In this document: one piece after another, positions 22,770 through 35,430 of the stretch
How the letters are laid out: every line of letters begins with the position of its first letter
Numbering within the stretch: position 1 is the first letter of the stretch
Assembly: GCF_902686445.1 (NCBI RefSeq)
Contig: NC_062232.1
Location: forward strand, 77,331,440-77,395,439
Direction: 5' to 3'
Length of the DNA: 64,000 nt
Source of the DNA: Sciurus carolinensis
Taxonomy: Eukaryota; Chordata; Mammalia; Rodentia; Sciuridae
The notes under the pieces: model-generated
The model's database searches: none
Seen by the model: the letters and a program-made list of their open reading frames with translations, nothing else
Told to the model about the DNA's origin: nothing
Position numbers and translations under genes: made by a program

Positions 22770-25700
22770 CCACCTCCATTATATATCATCAGGGAAAACA
22801 TTTGGCCTTTGGTTTTTTGGGATTGGCTTATTTCACTTAGTGTGATATTTTCCAATTCCATCCATTTATCTACAAATGCCATGATATTATTCTTCTCTAT
22901 GGCTGAGTAATATTCCATTGTGTATATATACCACAGTTTCTTTATCCATTCATCTGTTGAAGGGCTTCTAGGTTGGTTCCACAATCGAGTTATTGTGAAT
23001 TGAGCTGCTATAAACATTGATGTGCCTGCGTTACTATAGTATGCTGATTTTAAGTCCTTTGGATATAAACCAAGGAGTGGGATAACTGGGTCAAAAGGTG
23101 GGTCCATTCCATTCCAAGTTTTCTGAGGATTCTCCACACTGGTTTTCAGAGTTGCTGCACTAATTTGCAACTCCACCAATAATGTAAAAGTGTGTTGTTT
23201 TCCCCACATCCACGCCATTTATTATTGTTTGTGTACTTGATAATAGCTGTTCTAATTGGAGTAAGATGAAATCTTAGAGTTATTTTAATTTGGGTTTCTC
23301 TAATTGCTAGAGATGTTGAACATTTTTTCATATATTTATTAATTGCCTGTATGTCTTCTGTAAAGTGTCTGTTCAGTTCCTTGGCCCATTTATTGATTGG
23401 ATTCATTGTATTTTTGGTGTAAAGTTTTGTAAGTTCTTTATAAATTTTAGAGATTAGTGCTCCATCTGAAGTGTGTGTGGAAAAGATTTTTTCCTACTTT
23501 GTAGGCTCTTTTTCACACCACTTATTGTATTCTTTGCTGAGAAAAAGCTTTTTAGTTTGAGTCTTGCTTTGATTCTTGTGTTTTGGGAGTCTTGTTAAGG
23601 AAGTCTGATCCTAAGCCAACATGATGAAGATTTGGGCCTACTTTGGCATCTATTTGGTGCAGGGTCTCTGGTCTAATTCCTAAGTCCTTGATCCATTTTG
23701 AGTTGAGTTTTGTGCAGGGTGAGAGATAGAGGTTTAATTTCATTTTACTGCATATGGATTTCCAGTTTTCCCAGCACCATTTGTTGAACAGGCTATCTTT
23801 TCTTCATTGTATGTTTTTGGTTCCTTTGTCTAGTATGAGGTGACTGCATTTATGTGGGTTCATCTCTGTGTCTTCTATTCTGTACCATTGGTCTGCCTAT
23901 TTTGGTGCAAATACCATGCCATTTTTGTTACTATTGCTCTGTAATATAGTTTAAGTTCTGGTATTGTGATACCTCCTCCACTTTTCCTGCTCAGAATTGT
24001 TTTGGCTATTCAAGTTCTCTTATTCTTCCAGATGAAGTTCATGATTGCTTTCTCTATTTCTATGAGGAATGTCTTTAGAATTTTAATTGGAATTGCATTG
24101 AATCTGTATAGCGCCTTTGGTAGAATGGCCATTTTGACAATATTAATTCTGTCTATCCAAGAACATGGGAGATCTTTCCATCTTCTAAGGTTTTCTTCAA
24201 TTTCTTTGTTTAGTGTTCTGTAGTTTTCAATGTAGAGGTTTTTCACCTCTTTTGTCAGATTTATTCCCAAGAATTTTATTTTTTTGAGGCTACTGTGAAT
24301 GGAGTGGTTTTCCTAATTTCCCTTTTAGAGGCTTCATCACTTATGAATAGAAATGCATTAGATTTATGCATATTGATTTTTATATCCTGCTAATTTGCTG
24401 AATTCATTTATTAGTTCTAGAAGTTTTGAAGTAGAGTTTTTTGGATCCTTTAAATATAGAATCATGTCATAAGCAAATAGTGACAACTTCAGTTCTTCTT
24501 TTCCTATTTGTATTTCTTTAATTTCTTTAGTCTGTCTAATTGTTCTGGCTACTGCTTCAAGGACAATGTTGAATAGAAGTGGTGAAAGAGGGTCTCATTC
24601 CAGTTTTTAGAGGGAATGCTTTCAGTTTTTCTCCGTTTAGAATGATGTTGGTCATGGCCTTAGAATAGGTAGCCTTTACAATGTTTTACTATCCCTATTT
24701 TTTCCAGTGTTTTAAGCATGAAGGGGTGCTCTATTTGATCAAATGCTTTCTCAGCATCTATTGAAATAATCATGTTTCTTATCTTTAAGTCTATTGGTGT
24801 GATGAATTACATTTATTGATTTCTAGATATTGAACCGGCCTTGCATCCCTGGTAAAGTGATCAAGTGATAAACCCCACTTGATCATGGTGCACTATCTTT
24901 TTAATATGTTTTGGTATGCAATTTGCCAGATTTTGTTAAGGATTTTTGCATCTATGTTCATGAGGGATATTGGTCTAAAGTTTTCTTTCCTTGATGAATC
25001 CTTGTCTGATTTTGGTATCAGAGTGAAACTAGCTTCATAGAATGAGTTTGGAAGGGTTCCCTCCTTTTCTATTTCCTGGAATACTTTGAGGAGTATTGGT
25101 ATTAGATCTTCTTTAAAGGTCTTGTGGAATTCAGCTGAGAATATCTGCTTCTGGGTTTTTCTTGGTTGGTAGGATTTGATGGCTTCTTCTATTTTGGTGC
25201 TTGAAATTAATCTGTTTAAATTGTGCACGTCTTCCTGATTCAGTTTGGAGGATCATATGTCTATGAAAATTTGTCAGTGTCTTCAATATTTTTCTATTTT
25301 GTTGGAGTATAGACTTTCAAAGTAGCCTCTAATTATGTTATGTATTCAATGGTGTCTGTCATGATCTTTCCTTTTTTATCATGAATTCTAGTAATTTGAG
25401 TTTTCTCTCTCCTTCTTTGTTAGTGTGGTTAAGGGTTTATCAATTTTGTTTACTTTTTCAAAGAACCAACTTTTTGTTTTGCCAATTTTTTGAATTATTT
25501 CTCATTTCAATGTCATCGATTTCAGCTCTGATTTTAACTATTTCCTGTCTTCTACTATTTTTGGTGTTGATCTGTTCTTCTTTTTCTAGGGCTTTGAGAT
25601 ATAATGTTAGGTCATTTAGTTGTTGTTTTTTTATTTTTTTAATGTACGAGCTCAATGCAATGAACTTTCCTCTTAGTACTGCTTTCAGAGTGTCCCAGAG

Positions 25701-26561
25701 AGTTTTATAAGTTGTGTCATTGTTCTCAATTAACTCTAAGAATTTTTTTATTTCCTCCCTGATGTCTTCTGTTATCATTGCATCACTCAATAGCATATGA
25801 TTTAGTCTCCAGGTGTAGAAGAAGTTTTTGTTTTTTATTTTATCATTGATTTCTAATTGCATTCCATTATGTTCTGGTAGAATACAAGGTAGTATATCTA
25901 TTTTTTTGTATTTACTAATGGCTTCTTTGTGGCATAGAATATGGTTTATGCCATATGGAGAAGGATCCATGAGCTGCTGAGAAGAAAGTATATTTGCTCG
26001 ATGATGGTTGAAATACTCTGTATATGTCCATTAACTCTATATCATTGATTGTATTATTTAGTTCTATAATTTTTTTTGTTTAGTTTTTGTTTGGATGATC
26101 TATGCAATGGTTAGATTGGTGTCTTAAAGTCACACACTATTATTGTTTTTTGGTTTATTTGGTTCTTAAAATTAAGAAGTGTTTGTTGATGTATATAGAT
26201 GCTCCATTGTTTGGGCCATAAATATTTAAAATCATTATGTTTGCTGGTTTATGGTTCCCTGGAGCAGTATTAAATGTCCTTCTTTATTCCTTCTGACTAA
26301 CTTTGGCTTGAAGTCCACTTTATCTGATATGAGAATGGAGACCCCTACTATTTTACTGAGTTCATGTGCATGGTATGCTTTTCCCCAACCTTTCACCTTT
26401 AGTCTGTGGATGTCTTTTTCTATGAGGTGAGTCTCTTGAAGGCAGCATATTGTTGGGTCTCTGTTTTTAATTCTATGTGCCAGTCTATGTCTTTTGATTA
26501 ATGAGTTTAGACCATTAACATTCAGGGTTATTATTGTGATATGATTTGTATTCCTGGTCAT
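22770..26561 (-). pseudogene. L1-C ORF2 remnant
   Basis: The N-terminus is at 26561 (108 open codons to 26235, endonuclease start with 'T.H.TI.TLNVNGLN' and the 'CCLQETHL' block with the conserved Q-E-T). Next open pieces: 25458-25970 (170 codons), 24893-25228 (111 codons, RT fingers), 24010-24270, 23146-23406 and 22733-23218 (161 codons, C-terminus with a Cys/His-rich area). The RT catalytic region near 24475-24490 is interrupted. At least five frame breaks. Confidence 0.88.
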
Positions 26562-26639
26562 TTTGGCTTATTTTTGGTTTTTAACTTGACTTGGTTTCTC
26601 CTTTGATTGGCTTTTCTTTTAGGGTAGTTCTTCCCTTTG

Positions 26640-27545
26640 CTGACTTGTATTGTTGTTTTTCCTTTCCTCCTCAGGAAATGTTTTGCTGAGAATGTTCTAT
26701 AGTGCAGGCTTTCTATTTGTGAATTCTTTTAACTTTTTTTTATCATGGAAATATTTTATTTCTTCATCAAATCTGAAGGTTAGTTTTGCTGGGCATAGGA
26801 TTCTTGGTTGGCATCCGTGTTCTTTCAGAGTTTGAAATATATTGTTGCAGACCCATCTTGCTTTTAGGGTCTGGACTGAGAAGTCTGCTGATATCCTTAT
26901 TGGTTTCCTCTTATAAGTAATCTGACACTTTTTTCTCACAGCCTTTAAAATCCTGTATTTATTCTGTATGTGAGGTATTTTCATTTTAATGTGACTTGGT
27001 GTGGATCTGTTGTAATTTTGTGCACCTGGTGTTCTGTAAGTCTCTTGTATTTGATTTTCCATTTCATTTTTCAGGTTTGGGAAATTTTCTCATATTATTT
27101 CATTGAACAGGTTGTTCATTCCTTTGGTTTGTATCTCTATGCCTTCCTCAATCTCCATAATTCTTAAATTTGGTCTTTTTATGATGTCCCATAATTTTTG
27201 GAGGTTCTGTTCATGATTTCTTACCATCTTTTCAGTTTGCTCAACTTTATTTTCAAGATTAAGTATTTAGTCTTCATTGCCTGAGGTTCTGTCTTCCAAG
27301 AGATCTCTTCTGTTGGTGATGCTTCCTATTGAGTTTTTAATTTGGTTTATTGTGTTTTTCATTTCGAGTGTTTCTGTTTGATTTTTTTTCAGAATCTCTG
27401 TTTATTGAAGTGCTCTTTTGCTTCCTGCATTTGCTCTTGTAACTGTTTATTGGAGTGATCATGTATTTCCTGCATTTGCTCTCTTATCTCATCTTTTGCT
27501 TCACTGATCATTTTAATTATGCAGATTCTAAACTCTTTTTTCTGT
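26640..27545 (-). pseudogene. L1-C ORF1 remnant
   Basis: The C-terminal half is open at 26697-27062 (121 codons) with the ORF1 patterns 'RISADFS' and 'RFDEEIK'. The N-terminal coiled-coil part (27070-27540) is broken by stops, including near 27265. The product would be the L1 RNA-binding protein. Confidence 0.8.
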
Positions 27546-28150
27546 CATTTCTACTGCCATTCTGTCATTGAATTCTATCAAAATAGTATCTTGGTTTGTT
27601 AGGGACACTTTCTTCCCCTGCTTTTTCATATTGTTTCTGTATATTCCCCTCTAGCAGTGAAGATCTGAGGTTGAAGTTTCCCCCCTGCACGTTTATTATG
27701 ATCCTGCATGTTTGTAGTACCTGTCCTTTGATCAATATTAGCAGCACCCAATACAAACAATATGCAGCCCTAAACCAGATAGTCCCTATAAAGACTTTAA
27801 CATTATTGTAACAAACGGGCTGAGTTTGACTATTATCTATAGTATTTCTAGTGGTGGACAAAGAGAATGGGGAGGGGTGTAGGATGTAAATGAGTAAATA
27901 GAGGTACCTATTCAAGAGAAGAGTGAGAGTGGCATCAAAACAAGTTAGTCTTTAGCATGAGAAAAGTGAGAAAGAGACTCTAAGGAAATAGGTAAATAAA
28001 AGGAAAATAGAGTGAGGAAAAAAGAAAGAAAAATTAATGATTAAAAACAACAACAACAAAAATCTATGGTTCACAGTCATCCACTAATCAAACCTCCCAG
28101 TCCTCAGTCTCTTGATTTGTGTATGGTACCTGTCAAAGGGCCTCTAATTA

Positions 28151-28955
28151 TTTTTTTATTTCATCACCAATTTCTTGTGGTATCCATTCATCATTCAATA
28201 GTGTATTATTTAGTCTCCAGGTGTTAGAGTAACTTTTATTTTATCATTGATTTCAAATTTCATTCCATTATGATCTGATGGAATGTAGGGTAGTATCTCT
28301 ATTCTTTTTTATTTGCTAAAACTTGCTTCATGGCTTAAGATATGGTCTATTTTAAAGAAGGATCTGTGTGCTGCTGAGAAGAAAGTGTATTCACTCATTG
28401 ATGGTAGAAATATTCTATAATGTCTGTTAAGACTAAATTATTGATTGTATTATTTAGTTCTGTAGTTTCTTTGTTTAGTTTTTGGTTGGAAGATCTATCC
28501 AGTAGTGAGAGAAGTGTGTTAAATTCACCCAGTATTATTGTGTTCTGCTCTATTTGATTCTTGAAATTGAGAATATTTGTTTATGTACATAGATGCTCCA
28601 TTCTTTGGCGTGTATATACTTATGATTATATTCTCTTGCTAATGTATAATTCCTTTAATCAGTATGAAATGTCCTTCTTTGTCCTTTCTGATTAACTTTG
28701 GCTTGATATCCACTTTATCTGATATGAGGATGGAAACCCCTGCTTGTTTAAGTGATCCATATGTTTAATATGTTTTTCCCATTCTTTTACCTTCAGTGTG
28801 TGGATGTCTTTGCCTATGAAGTGAGTCTCTTGGAAAGTGCTTATTTTGGGGTCTTATTTTTTAATGCAATCTTCCAGTCTATATTGTTTCATTGATGAGT
28901 TAGGCCATTAACATTCAAGGTTAGTATTGAGATGTGATTTATATTACTGGCCATT
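28151..28955 (-). pseudogene. L1-B ORF2, N-terminal (endonuclease) block
   Basis: Continuation of the L1-B ORF2 beyond the L1-C insertion; antisense endonuclease region ending near 28955 at the ORF2 start. Many stops; no frame above about 61 codons. The duplication cctctaatta at its left border proves continuity with the block ending at 22532. Confidence 0.82.
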
Positions 28956-29049
28956 TTGGTTTATTTCTGGTTTTGAACTTCATTTAGTTTCTCCTTTGGT
29001 TGAGTATTCCTTTAGGGTAGTTCCTCCTTTTGCTGGTTTTCACTTTTTT

Positions 29050-29960
29050 TTTTTTTCATTTTGTCCTCATGGAATATTTTGTTTAGAATGTTCTGTAGTG
29101 CTGGTTTTCTAGTTGTCAATTTTTAAAATTTTTGTTTATTATGAAGGTGTTTATTTCATTGTCAAATCTGAAACTTAATTTTTTGTGGATATAAAATTCT
29201 TGACTGGCATCCATTTTCTTTCAGAGCTGATATATATTATTCTAGAACCTCCTAACTTTGAAGGTCTGGGTTGAGAAATCAGCTGAGATCTGAACTGGTT
29301 TCCTCCTATAGATAATCTAATATTTTTTTCTCACAGTCTTTAAAATTCTATCTTTTTTCTGTATTTTAGTCATTTTCAATATAATGTGCCTTGGTGTGGG
29401 TCTTCTGTAAATTTGTAAATTTGGGGTCATGTATGCCTTTTGTATTTGATTTCATTCTTTAGGTTTGCAAAATTTTCTGATAGTATTTCACTGAAAAGAT
29501 TGTGCATTCCTTTGGTTTGTATCTCTATGCCTTCATGTATTCAGACAAATCTTAAATTTGGTCCTTTTGGTATACCATATTTCTTAGAAGTTCCATTTAT
29601 GATTTCTTGGCATCTTCTCTGCATGATCAACTTTATTTTCAATATTATACATTTGTCTTCATTGCCTGAGATTTTGTTTTCCAAGTGGTCTAGTCTGTTG
29701 GTGACACTTTCCATTGAATTTTTAATTTTGTTTATTGATTCTTTCATTTTGAGGATTTTTGGTTTCTTTTAAGAATCTCTATCTCTTTATATTGAAATTG
29801 TCTTTCACATCCTGAATTTTATTTTTGATTTCACTCCTTATATCATCCTTTACATTGCACATCAGTTTAACTATGTACATTCTAAACTCCTTCTCTGACA
29901 TTTCTTCTACTGTGTTGTCAATGAATTCTATTACTGAATTCTAGTAGCATCTTGGCTTGT
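29050..29960 (-). pseudogene. L1-B ORF1 remnant
   Basis: Antisense ORF1 in short pieces: the coiled-coil segment at 29541-29747 (68 codons, 'ESINKIKNSMESVTNRLDHLE' type) and degraded C-terminal sequence at 29060-29450. More decayed than L1-C ORF1, in agreement with L1-B being the older host copy. Confidence 0.75.
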
Positions 29961-29995
29961 TTGGGGCACTCATGATAATTGGTCTTTCCATATTT

Positions 29996-30545
29996 TTAAA
30001 TGTTTCCCAACCTAGGTGATTTTCAGTCACATTTATTAAGATATATTTTACATATAACAAAATATACATATTGTAAATATATAGTTTGACAAGCTGTGGC
30101 AAATGTATATTCCATGTGTCACCACATCAATAAAGTATAGAACATTTTCATAATGCACAAAGTTCTCTTTTGACCATTGAAGTCAATTTCCTTGCTTTAT
30201 CCCTGAGACCAGTTCATCACTGATCCCTATTGTGCCAGTGTAGATAATTTTGCTTTGTCAGTATAGATTGATTCTGCATTCTAACACTGGGTATTTATTT
30301 TAACATTGTTACAGTTTTATTTAAATTTGGTTATACATTATGCATACTTCTGTATCTGCCTTCTTTTGTTCAGCATTATATTCTTAAGATTCATCAATCT
30401 TGTGTGTGTCAGTAGTTTAAACCTATTACAAAGTAATGGTTTACTGCATGGATATAGCATTTTGTTTATCTGTTGATCTAGGTGAACATTTAGGTTGTTT
30501 CTAGGTTTGTGCCATGACAAACAAAGCTGTTATAGACTCCAATGT
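29996..30545 (-). mobile_element. Ancient L1M-type 3' end, antisense
   Basis: Pattern ttattaagatatattttaca ... atcaataaagtatagaacat ... gacaaacaaagctgttatag, the antisense of the old-L1 3'UTR and ORF2 end also seen at 54222-54850. Strongly diverged; boundaries approximate. Confidence 0.6.
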
Positions 30546-31391
30546 ACACAAAATAAATTAAAATAGAGAAGAATAGGAAGAGAAGGAGGAGGAGGAGAAT
30601 AAGTTCCACATTTTCCTAAAATGGGGTTATAGGGACCAAAATCATCTTACCACCTGAACCAACAAGAACAAGAGAGAGAGAAAGAGAGAGAGAAAGAAGT
30701 ATTTAATAATAGTTTTCAGACATCTAACATCAAGCAGTAAAGGACTGTGGACCCTGAGAGAAGTGAAACAACAAAATGATCCCTTCAATTGTACCAGTTC
30801 TATCTGAAGGCAGTCTGCAACATGAGGAGGAGGGAACCAAACAGAAGTTGGAAGGCCAGCTGAGTTGAGCAGAAAATTTTCCAGGAGTTAACATAGATTT
30901 TCTATGTTAAGTGTACAAGGGGAGAAAGGCAAACATAGACCCCATGAGTATCTGCAGAAGTTAACCTTTTAGTCTTTAGCTAAGTAGTTACTTACCCATA
31001 TGTGAAAGGAAATTACCAAAATCCAAATAAAGAACTACCGAAAATGAGTAGGCAGTGATGTCCCCATCCAGGGTTCAAAGGACTTATGAAAATTGATGCA
31101 TTGGGTAGAATTCTTAGCAAGGGATTAACTCTATTTGGGGACTGAGTTAGTCATAAATAAATGTCTTTTTTGGGTTTAACATAACACATTTTTAAAGCAA
31201 GAAGTGAAAATATCCAACTGATTTCAAGTAACTTTATACTATAACAAAATGAAGCACTACTTAAATATAAAAGAATCTGGCAACCAACCATATTGAATTC
31301 ATAACATTTATCAGTTTTCAAAAATTACAGGGAATTCCTAGTCAAAAGAAAAGGTGAACAATCTGAAGAAAAAAATAATCAATAGAAATAT
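30546..31391. other. Unassigned sequence with GA-rich tracts
   Basis: GA/GGA-rich stretches at 30567-30601 and 30668-30701, then about 700 bp of moderately GC-balanced sequence without frames or recognisable repeat. It could be an old LTR; no pair or duplication was found. Confidence 0.4.
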
Positions 31392-31400
31392 ACTCAGCAA

Positions 31401-31746
31401 ATCAGAGAAAACATTTGGCCTTTGGTTTTTTGGGTTTGACTTAGTCTACATAGTATGATAGTCTCCAGTTCTATTCATTTATCAGCAAATGTCATAATTT
31501 CATTCTTCTTTAAAACTGAGGAATATTCCATTGTGTATATATACCACATTTTCTTTATCCATTCATCCATTGAAGGGAGCCTAGTTTGGTTCCATAGTTT
31601 AACTATTGTGAGTTGAACTGCTATAAACATTGATGTGGCTGCATCATTGTAGTATACTTATTTTAAGTCCTTTATAAACAACGGAGTGGGTCAAATGGTG
31701 TTTCCATTCCAAGTTTTCTGAGGAATCTCCATACTACTTTCCATAA
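31401..31746 (-). mobile_element. L1 3' fragment without poly-A
   Basis: Antisense L1 covering the 3'UTR start and ORF2 C-terminal end (aaaacatttggcctttggtt as at 22794). It stops on its 3' side inside the 3'UTR with no A-tail. The flanking actcagcaa at 31392-31400 and 31747-31755 is a perfect 9-bp repeat, so both ends seem to be original insertion borders. Confidence 0.85.
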
Positions 31747-31755
31747 ACTCAGCAA

Positions 31756-34700
31756 TGATAGTGATAATGGAACTATAAAAAAAGATCTTATAGTCAATGT
31801 ATTAATTTGCTCCATATCTTCAAGAGAGTAGAAGAAAATATGGCTTTTATGAGATGATACATGGAAGATATAAAAACAAGCCCATATAACTTATAATCAT
31901 AACCAAGTTTCTGAAATCCATAAAAATACTTCAATGGCCAAATTTTCAGGAGATTATATACTACTGACAGCAGATAGGAAAAATCAACAAAAGAGAAAAA
32001 ATCTGAAATAAGACACAGAAAAAATAATCACAACATCAGTGACCTGAAGGAAAATATCAAGTGATCTAGCATATATCCAATTGGAACCCTAAAAATAAAA
32101 GTGGAAAGGAAGAAGAAGAATAGCTAAAGAAATACTACCTATAAATTTTCTAAACTTGATGAGTACTGGAAGCTCCAAAGACCAACACAAAAGCCCACCA
32201 ATATTTAGTTGCTGGACACCAATGATGACAAAAATACCTTAAAGTAATCAGAGAAAGAAAACACATTAAATGCAGAGGGAAAAAATTACAGTTACAACAA
32301 ACTTGTCATAAACTATATACTCCAGAAGGCAATTTCAAAGACATCTTTAAAGTACAAAAATAAATGTTTTTGAAAATTTTCAACCTATGTATTTATCAAT
32401 AGGGAAAGTATATATTAAAATAAAGTTAAGTTTAATACAAAATCAATAGAACATGCCATATTTATGGAATAAAGGGGAAAATACATAATCTAAAGAAACA
32501 TAGATCATTTAACAATATGCAGCCCCTGTTTATGGTTAAAAAAAAAGGAAGGAAAAAGAACTAGGAAGAGAAGGGAGCACTGTCCCAACCTGTTAAAGAA
32601 CCACAAAGATAGCATTCTTATTATTGAAATATTGGATATTCTTCCCGTAATCTCAATAAAAGGACAAAGATGTCTGTTTTTGATAATTCTATTCAACATT
32701 TTATTGGAAGTTATGGCAAGGGCTCTTAAACAGAAAATTTTTAAAAAATCCAAATTATAAGGAAAAGTGTAACACACTATTTGCAGGTGATATTATAATG
32801 TATATTGATAATATTGTAAAATCAAAAAAATATGAAAACTAACAAAATAGTTCTGTAAGTTTGTAGAGCACAAAATCAATTGTATTTTTATATACTAGCA
32901 CTGTACAAACTGAAAATAAAATTAGGAAAATAATTCAATTTACAATAGCATCACAAAGAATAACATAGGAAAAAACAGAATGAGTAAAAGGCATATAGAC
33001 TAAAAACTAAAAACTATTGAAAAAAACTAAAGATCTAATTTAACTGAAAAACATTTCATATTCACAGACAAAAACAGTTAATATCAAGGTCATAATACCA
33101 CAAATGAACTTAGAGATTTAAAGAAATCTTTATTACATTCTTGGCTATCATTTTTGCAGAAATTGACAAGCTAACACTAAAAAATGTTTAGAAATGCAAA
33201 TAATGCAGAATAACCATAAAAATCTTTAAAAAGAAGAATAACATTGAAGGACTTCCTCAACTCAAAACGTACTGCAAAGGCACCGTAATCAAGAAGGTGT
33301 GGTATACACGTATAAGGAAAGACATAGATCAATAGTATAGAATTGAGGACTGATGAGTTGGTAAAGAATTGTGAAGGTAAATTGGTCTATGTAATCTTTT
33401 GGCTAAATCTCAAATGTTTTTTAGTAAGCTGTTCCCTTCAAAAATTTTCTTAAACTTTTCTTTCACTTCCTTTTTATGAAACAGGAAGACTAGAGAGAGC
33501 TAAATAATCAAGCTGCCCTACCTGTGAGTGCACGCTACACAAAGGACAGAAGCGGGGGGCAGGATATGGGAAGCAAACCTCAGATCAGCAAACTTTCCTT
33601 TATTCTGCAGTGAAATCTATCAACCAGAAGGCTCATTTTCTGGGTATGGAAATGGCTCCTGGGATCCAGAAGGAGATTCTGTTTTATAGTTTACAATGAG
33701 GGTGATTTAATCATTGGAGACTGTGGATGTGCAGTTTGGACTGTCAGGGGATAGTTGTGCAGATTAAAATTTTAACTCTGGAAGGTAAGTGTAAGAAGTC
33801 CGAAACTGAAACTCATTGTCACTGGAAAAAGCTCAAACTTGGTGTTCACTGCTTATTTCCTTCCACTGGGACCCATTGCTACCTAGAGCTTCACTATTTG
33901 CTTTTCTCCTTCCACAATTCACCCGCAATAGGTTTCAATATCCGCCTCCTCCTCTCAGGACCCATTGAGGTTAGGAAGGGGTGAACATTTGCTTTCTGTG
34001 GAGATGCTGGGGATGAACCTGGGAACGGATGGAAGTTTGCTTTTTCCCTCAGGACCCATTGTTACTGTGAAATTATGAACTAGGAGAGGTTTAATGTTTG
34101 GTTAATTTCCTCTCCCTCCTCCTGAGCCACACTGTCCCTCCAATTTTTCTGGAGGGCTGTCTTGTAGGAATATTATTTTCCATAATCCTTCACTACTGCT
34201 AGGTAAAATAGGACTCTGGCAAAGTGATTACCTTTAAGAGCAGGTCTTTGTTAAGTATAACAGAACATCCTGAACTTAACTCTAAATGGTTACTATTCTC
34301 CCTCTCCTGCTGGAAGCACAAGTGGATTTTCCTCATATCATTACTATTAGAATCTGGTGAGGTTCTTGAAGATCAAACTCATTAAAATTTAGGGACTCCC
34401 ATTAAATTGAGCCCCTAGACGTTTTTCCTTTCTGTGAATGGTTTTCGGATCACAGAATATCCACATACAAAATAGTGAATTTGCACTTCTGCCTCAAACT
34501 ATTTACAAAATTTAATTCAAATATATCAAAATCAAACCTAAAACAGCTAAAAATAAAAAAAAAATTCTTAGAAGAAAGCATAGGAGTAAATATCTGTGCC
34601 CTTTCTTAGATGAAACACAATCAAGAAAGTGAAAATTAATACACAGAAAGTGTTTGCAAATTATTCACCTGATAAAGAACTTATATCAAGTATATGGATA

Positions 34701-35430
34701 ATAAAAAGACATAACCTATTAAACAGTGAAAGTGGATTGGGATAGACATTTCTTCAATGAGTATATAAAATGGACATTAAGCACATGAGAACATGAGAAA
34801 CTTCTCAATATCAACAGTCATTAAGAAAATATAATTTAAAATTAGAGTGATATATCATTTTGCATCCAACAGAATGGCAATAATAAAAAGTGAACAATTA
34901 CAAATACTGGCAAAGGTCATGGGCATGGAAAATGATACAGTCCTTTTGGAAAACAGTGGGAATTCCTCAAAAACTTGAAAATAGAGTTACTGTATAACCT
35001 GGCAATTTATTCCTAGGTATATAATCTAGAGTATCAAAAATATATCTTCACACAAAAGTTTGTACAGGAATATCTGCAGAACAGTAAAATGTACAGTAGC
35101 ATTGTTCATAATACCCAGACAGTGCAAACAATCTAAATGTCTATTAGCTGACAAATAAATGAGCAAAAAGGTGTAGCTATACAGTATAATATCATTCAAA
35201 CATAAAAACAAAAGAATTAATGATGTATGCTATAACATGGGTGAATCTTGGAAGCATTACGTTTTAGTCAAAGAAGTCAGACACAAAGACCACATATTAT
35301 ATGATTTTATTTATATGAATTGACCAAAATGGGCAAATCCAAGGAGAAACTAAGCAGATTTCAGGACTTTGGAGGAGGAAGCAATAAGGGATAAGGGGTT
35401 TTTAAGAGGTGGTTTCTAAAACCATTCTGA
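31756..35430 (+). mobile_element. Ancient L1 (L1M-type), sense, split
   Basis: 31756-32400 corresponds to ORF1, 32400-33416 to ORF2 (actgcaaaggcaccgtaatc, acatagatcaatagtataga), 34457-35430 to the ORF2 end and 3'UTR (acagaatatccacatacaaa, aagaatgtccttttggaaaa-like block at 34940). Very diverged and full of stops. It is interrupted by an L1 fragment at its left border and by the LTR-like insert 33417-34456. Confidence 0.65.
33417..34456 (-). mobile_element. LTR-like insert inside the ancient L1
   Basis: About 1.04 kb of balanced composition separates two parts of one ancient L1. On the - strand it starts TGTGATCC and ends ..CA, with AATAAA (complement tttatt at 33600-33605) about 180 bp before the end, which suits an LTR in antisense. 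No duplication could be confirmed and the family is unknown. Confidence 0.4.

Larger units (their letters stand above)
22533..28140 (-). mobile_element. L1-C: near full-length LINE-1 nested in L1-B
   Basis: Antisense L1 of 5608 bp with 3'UTR (22545-22800), ORF2, ORF1 and 5'UTR (about 27560-28140). The duplication cctctaatta is perfect at 22523-22532 and 28141-28150, which lie in L1-B ORF2, so both borders are exact. The tail appears as the T-run at 22540-22551. The 5'UTR is present but probably not complete. ORFs are broken by stops and frameshifts, so it is inactive. Its 3'UTR type matches the fragment at 16034-16336. Confidence 0.95.
19282..29995 (-). mobile_element. L1-B: LINE-1, antisense, split by L1-C
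   Basis: L1 in two blocks: 19282-22532 (3'UTR and ORF2 C-terminal two thirds) and 28141-29995 (ORF2 N-terminus, ORF1, start of 5'UTR). The blocks are contiguous once 22533-28140 is removed. Its 3'UTR (19282-19595) differs from that of L1-A, L1-C and L1-D but matches the 3'UTR of the twin-primed copy at 41301-41627. Poly-A is reduced to the T-rich stretch at about 19276-19284. Both ORFs are broken. Confidence 0.92.
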
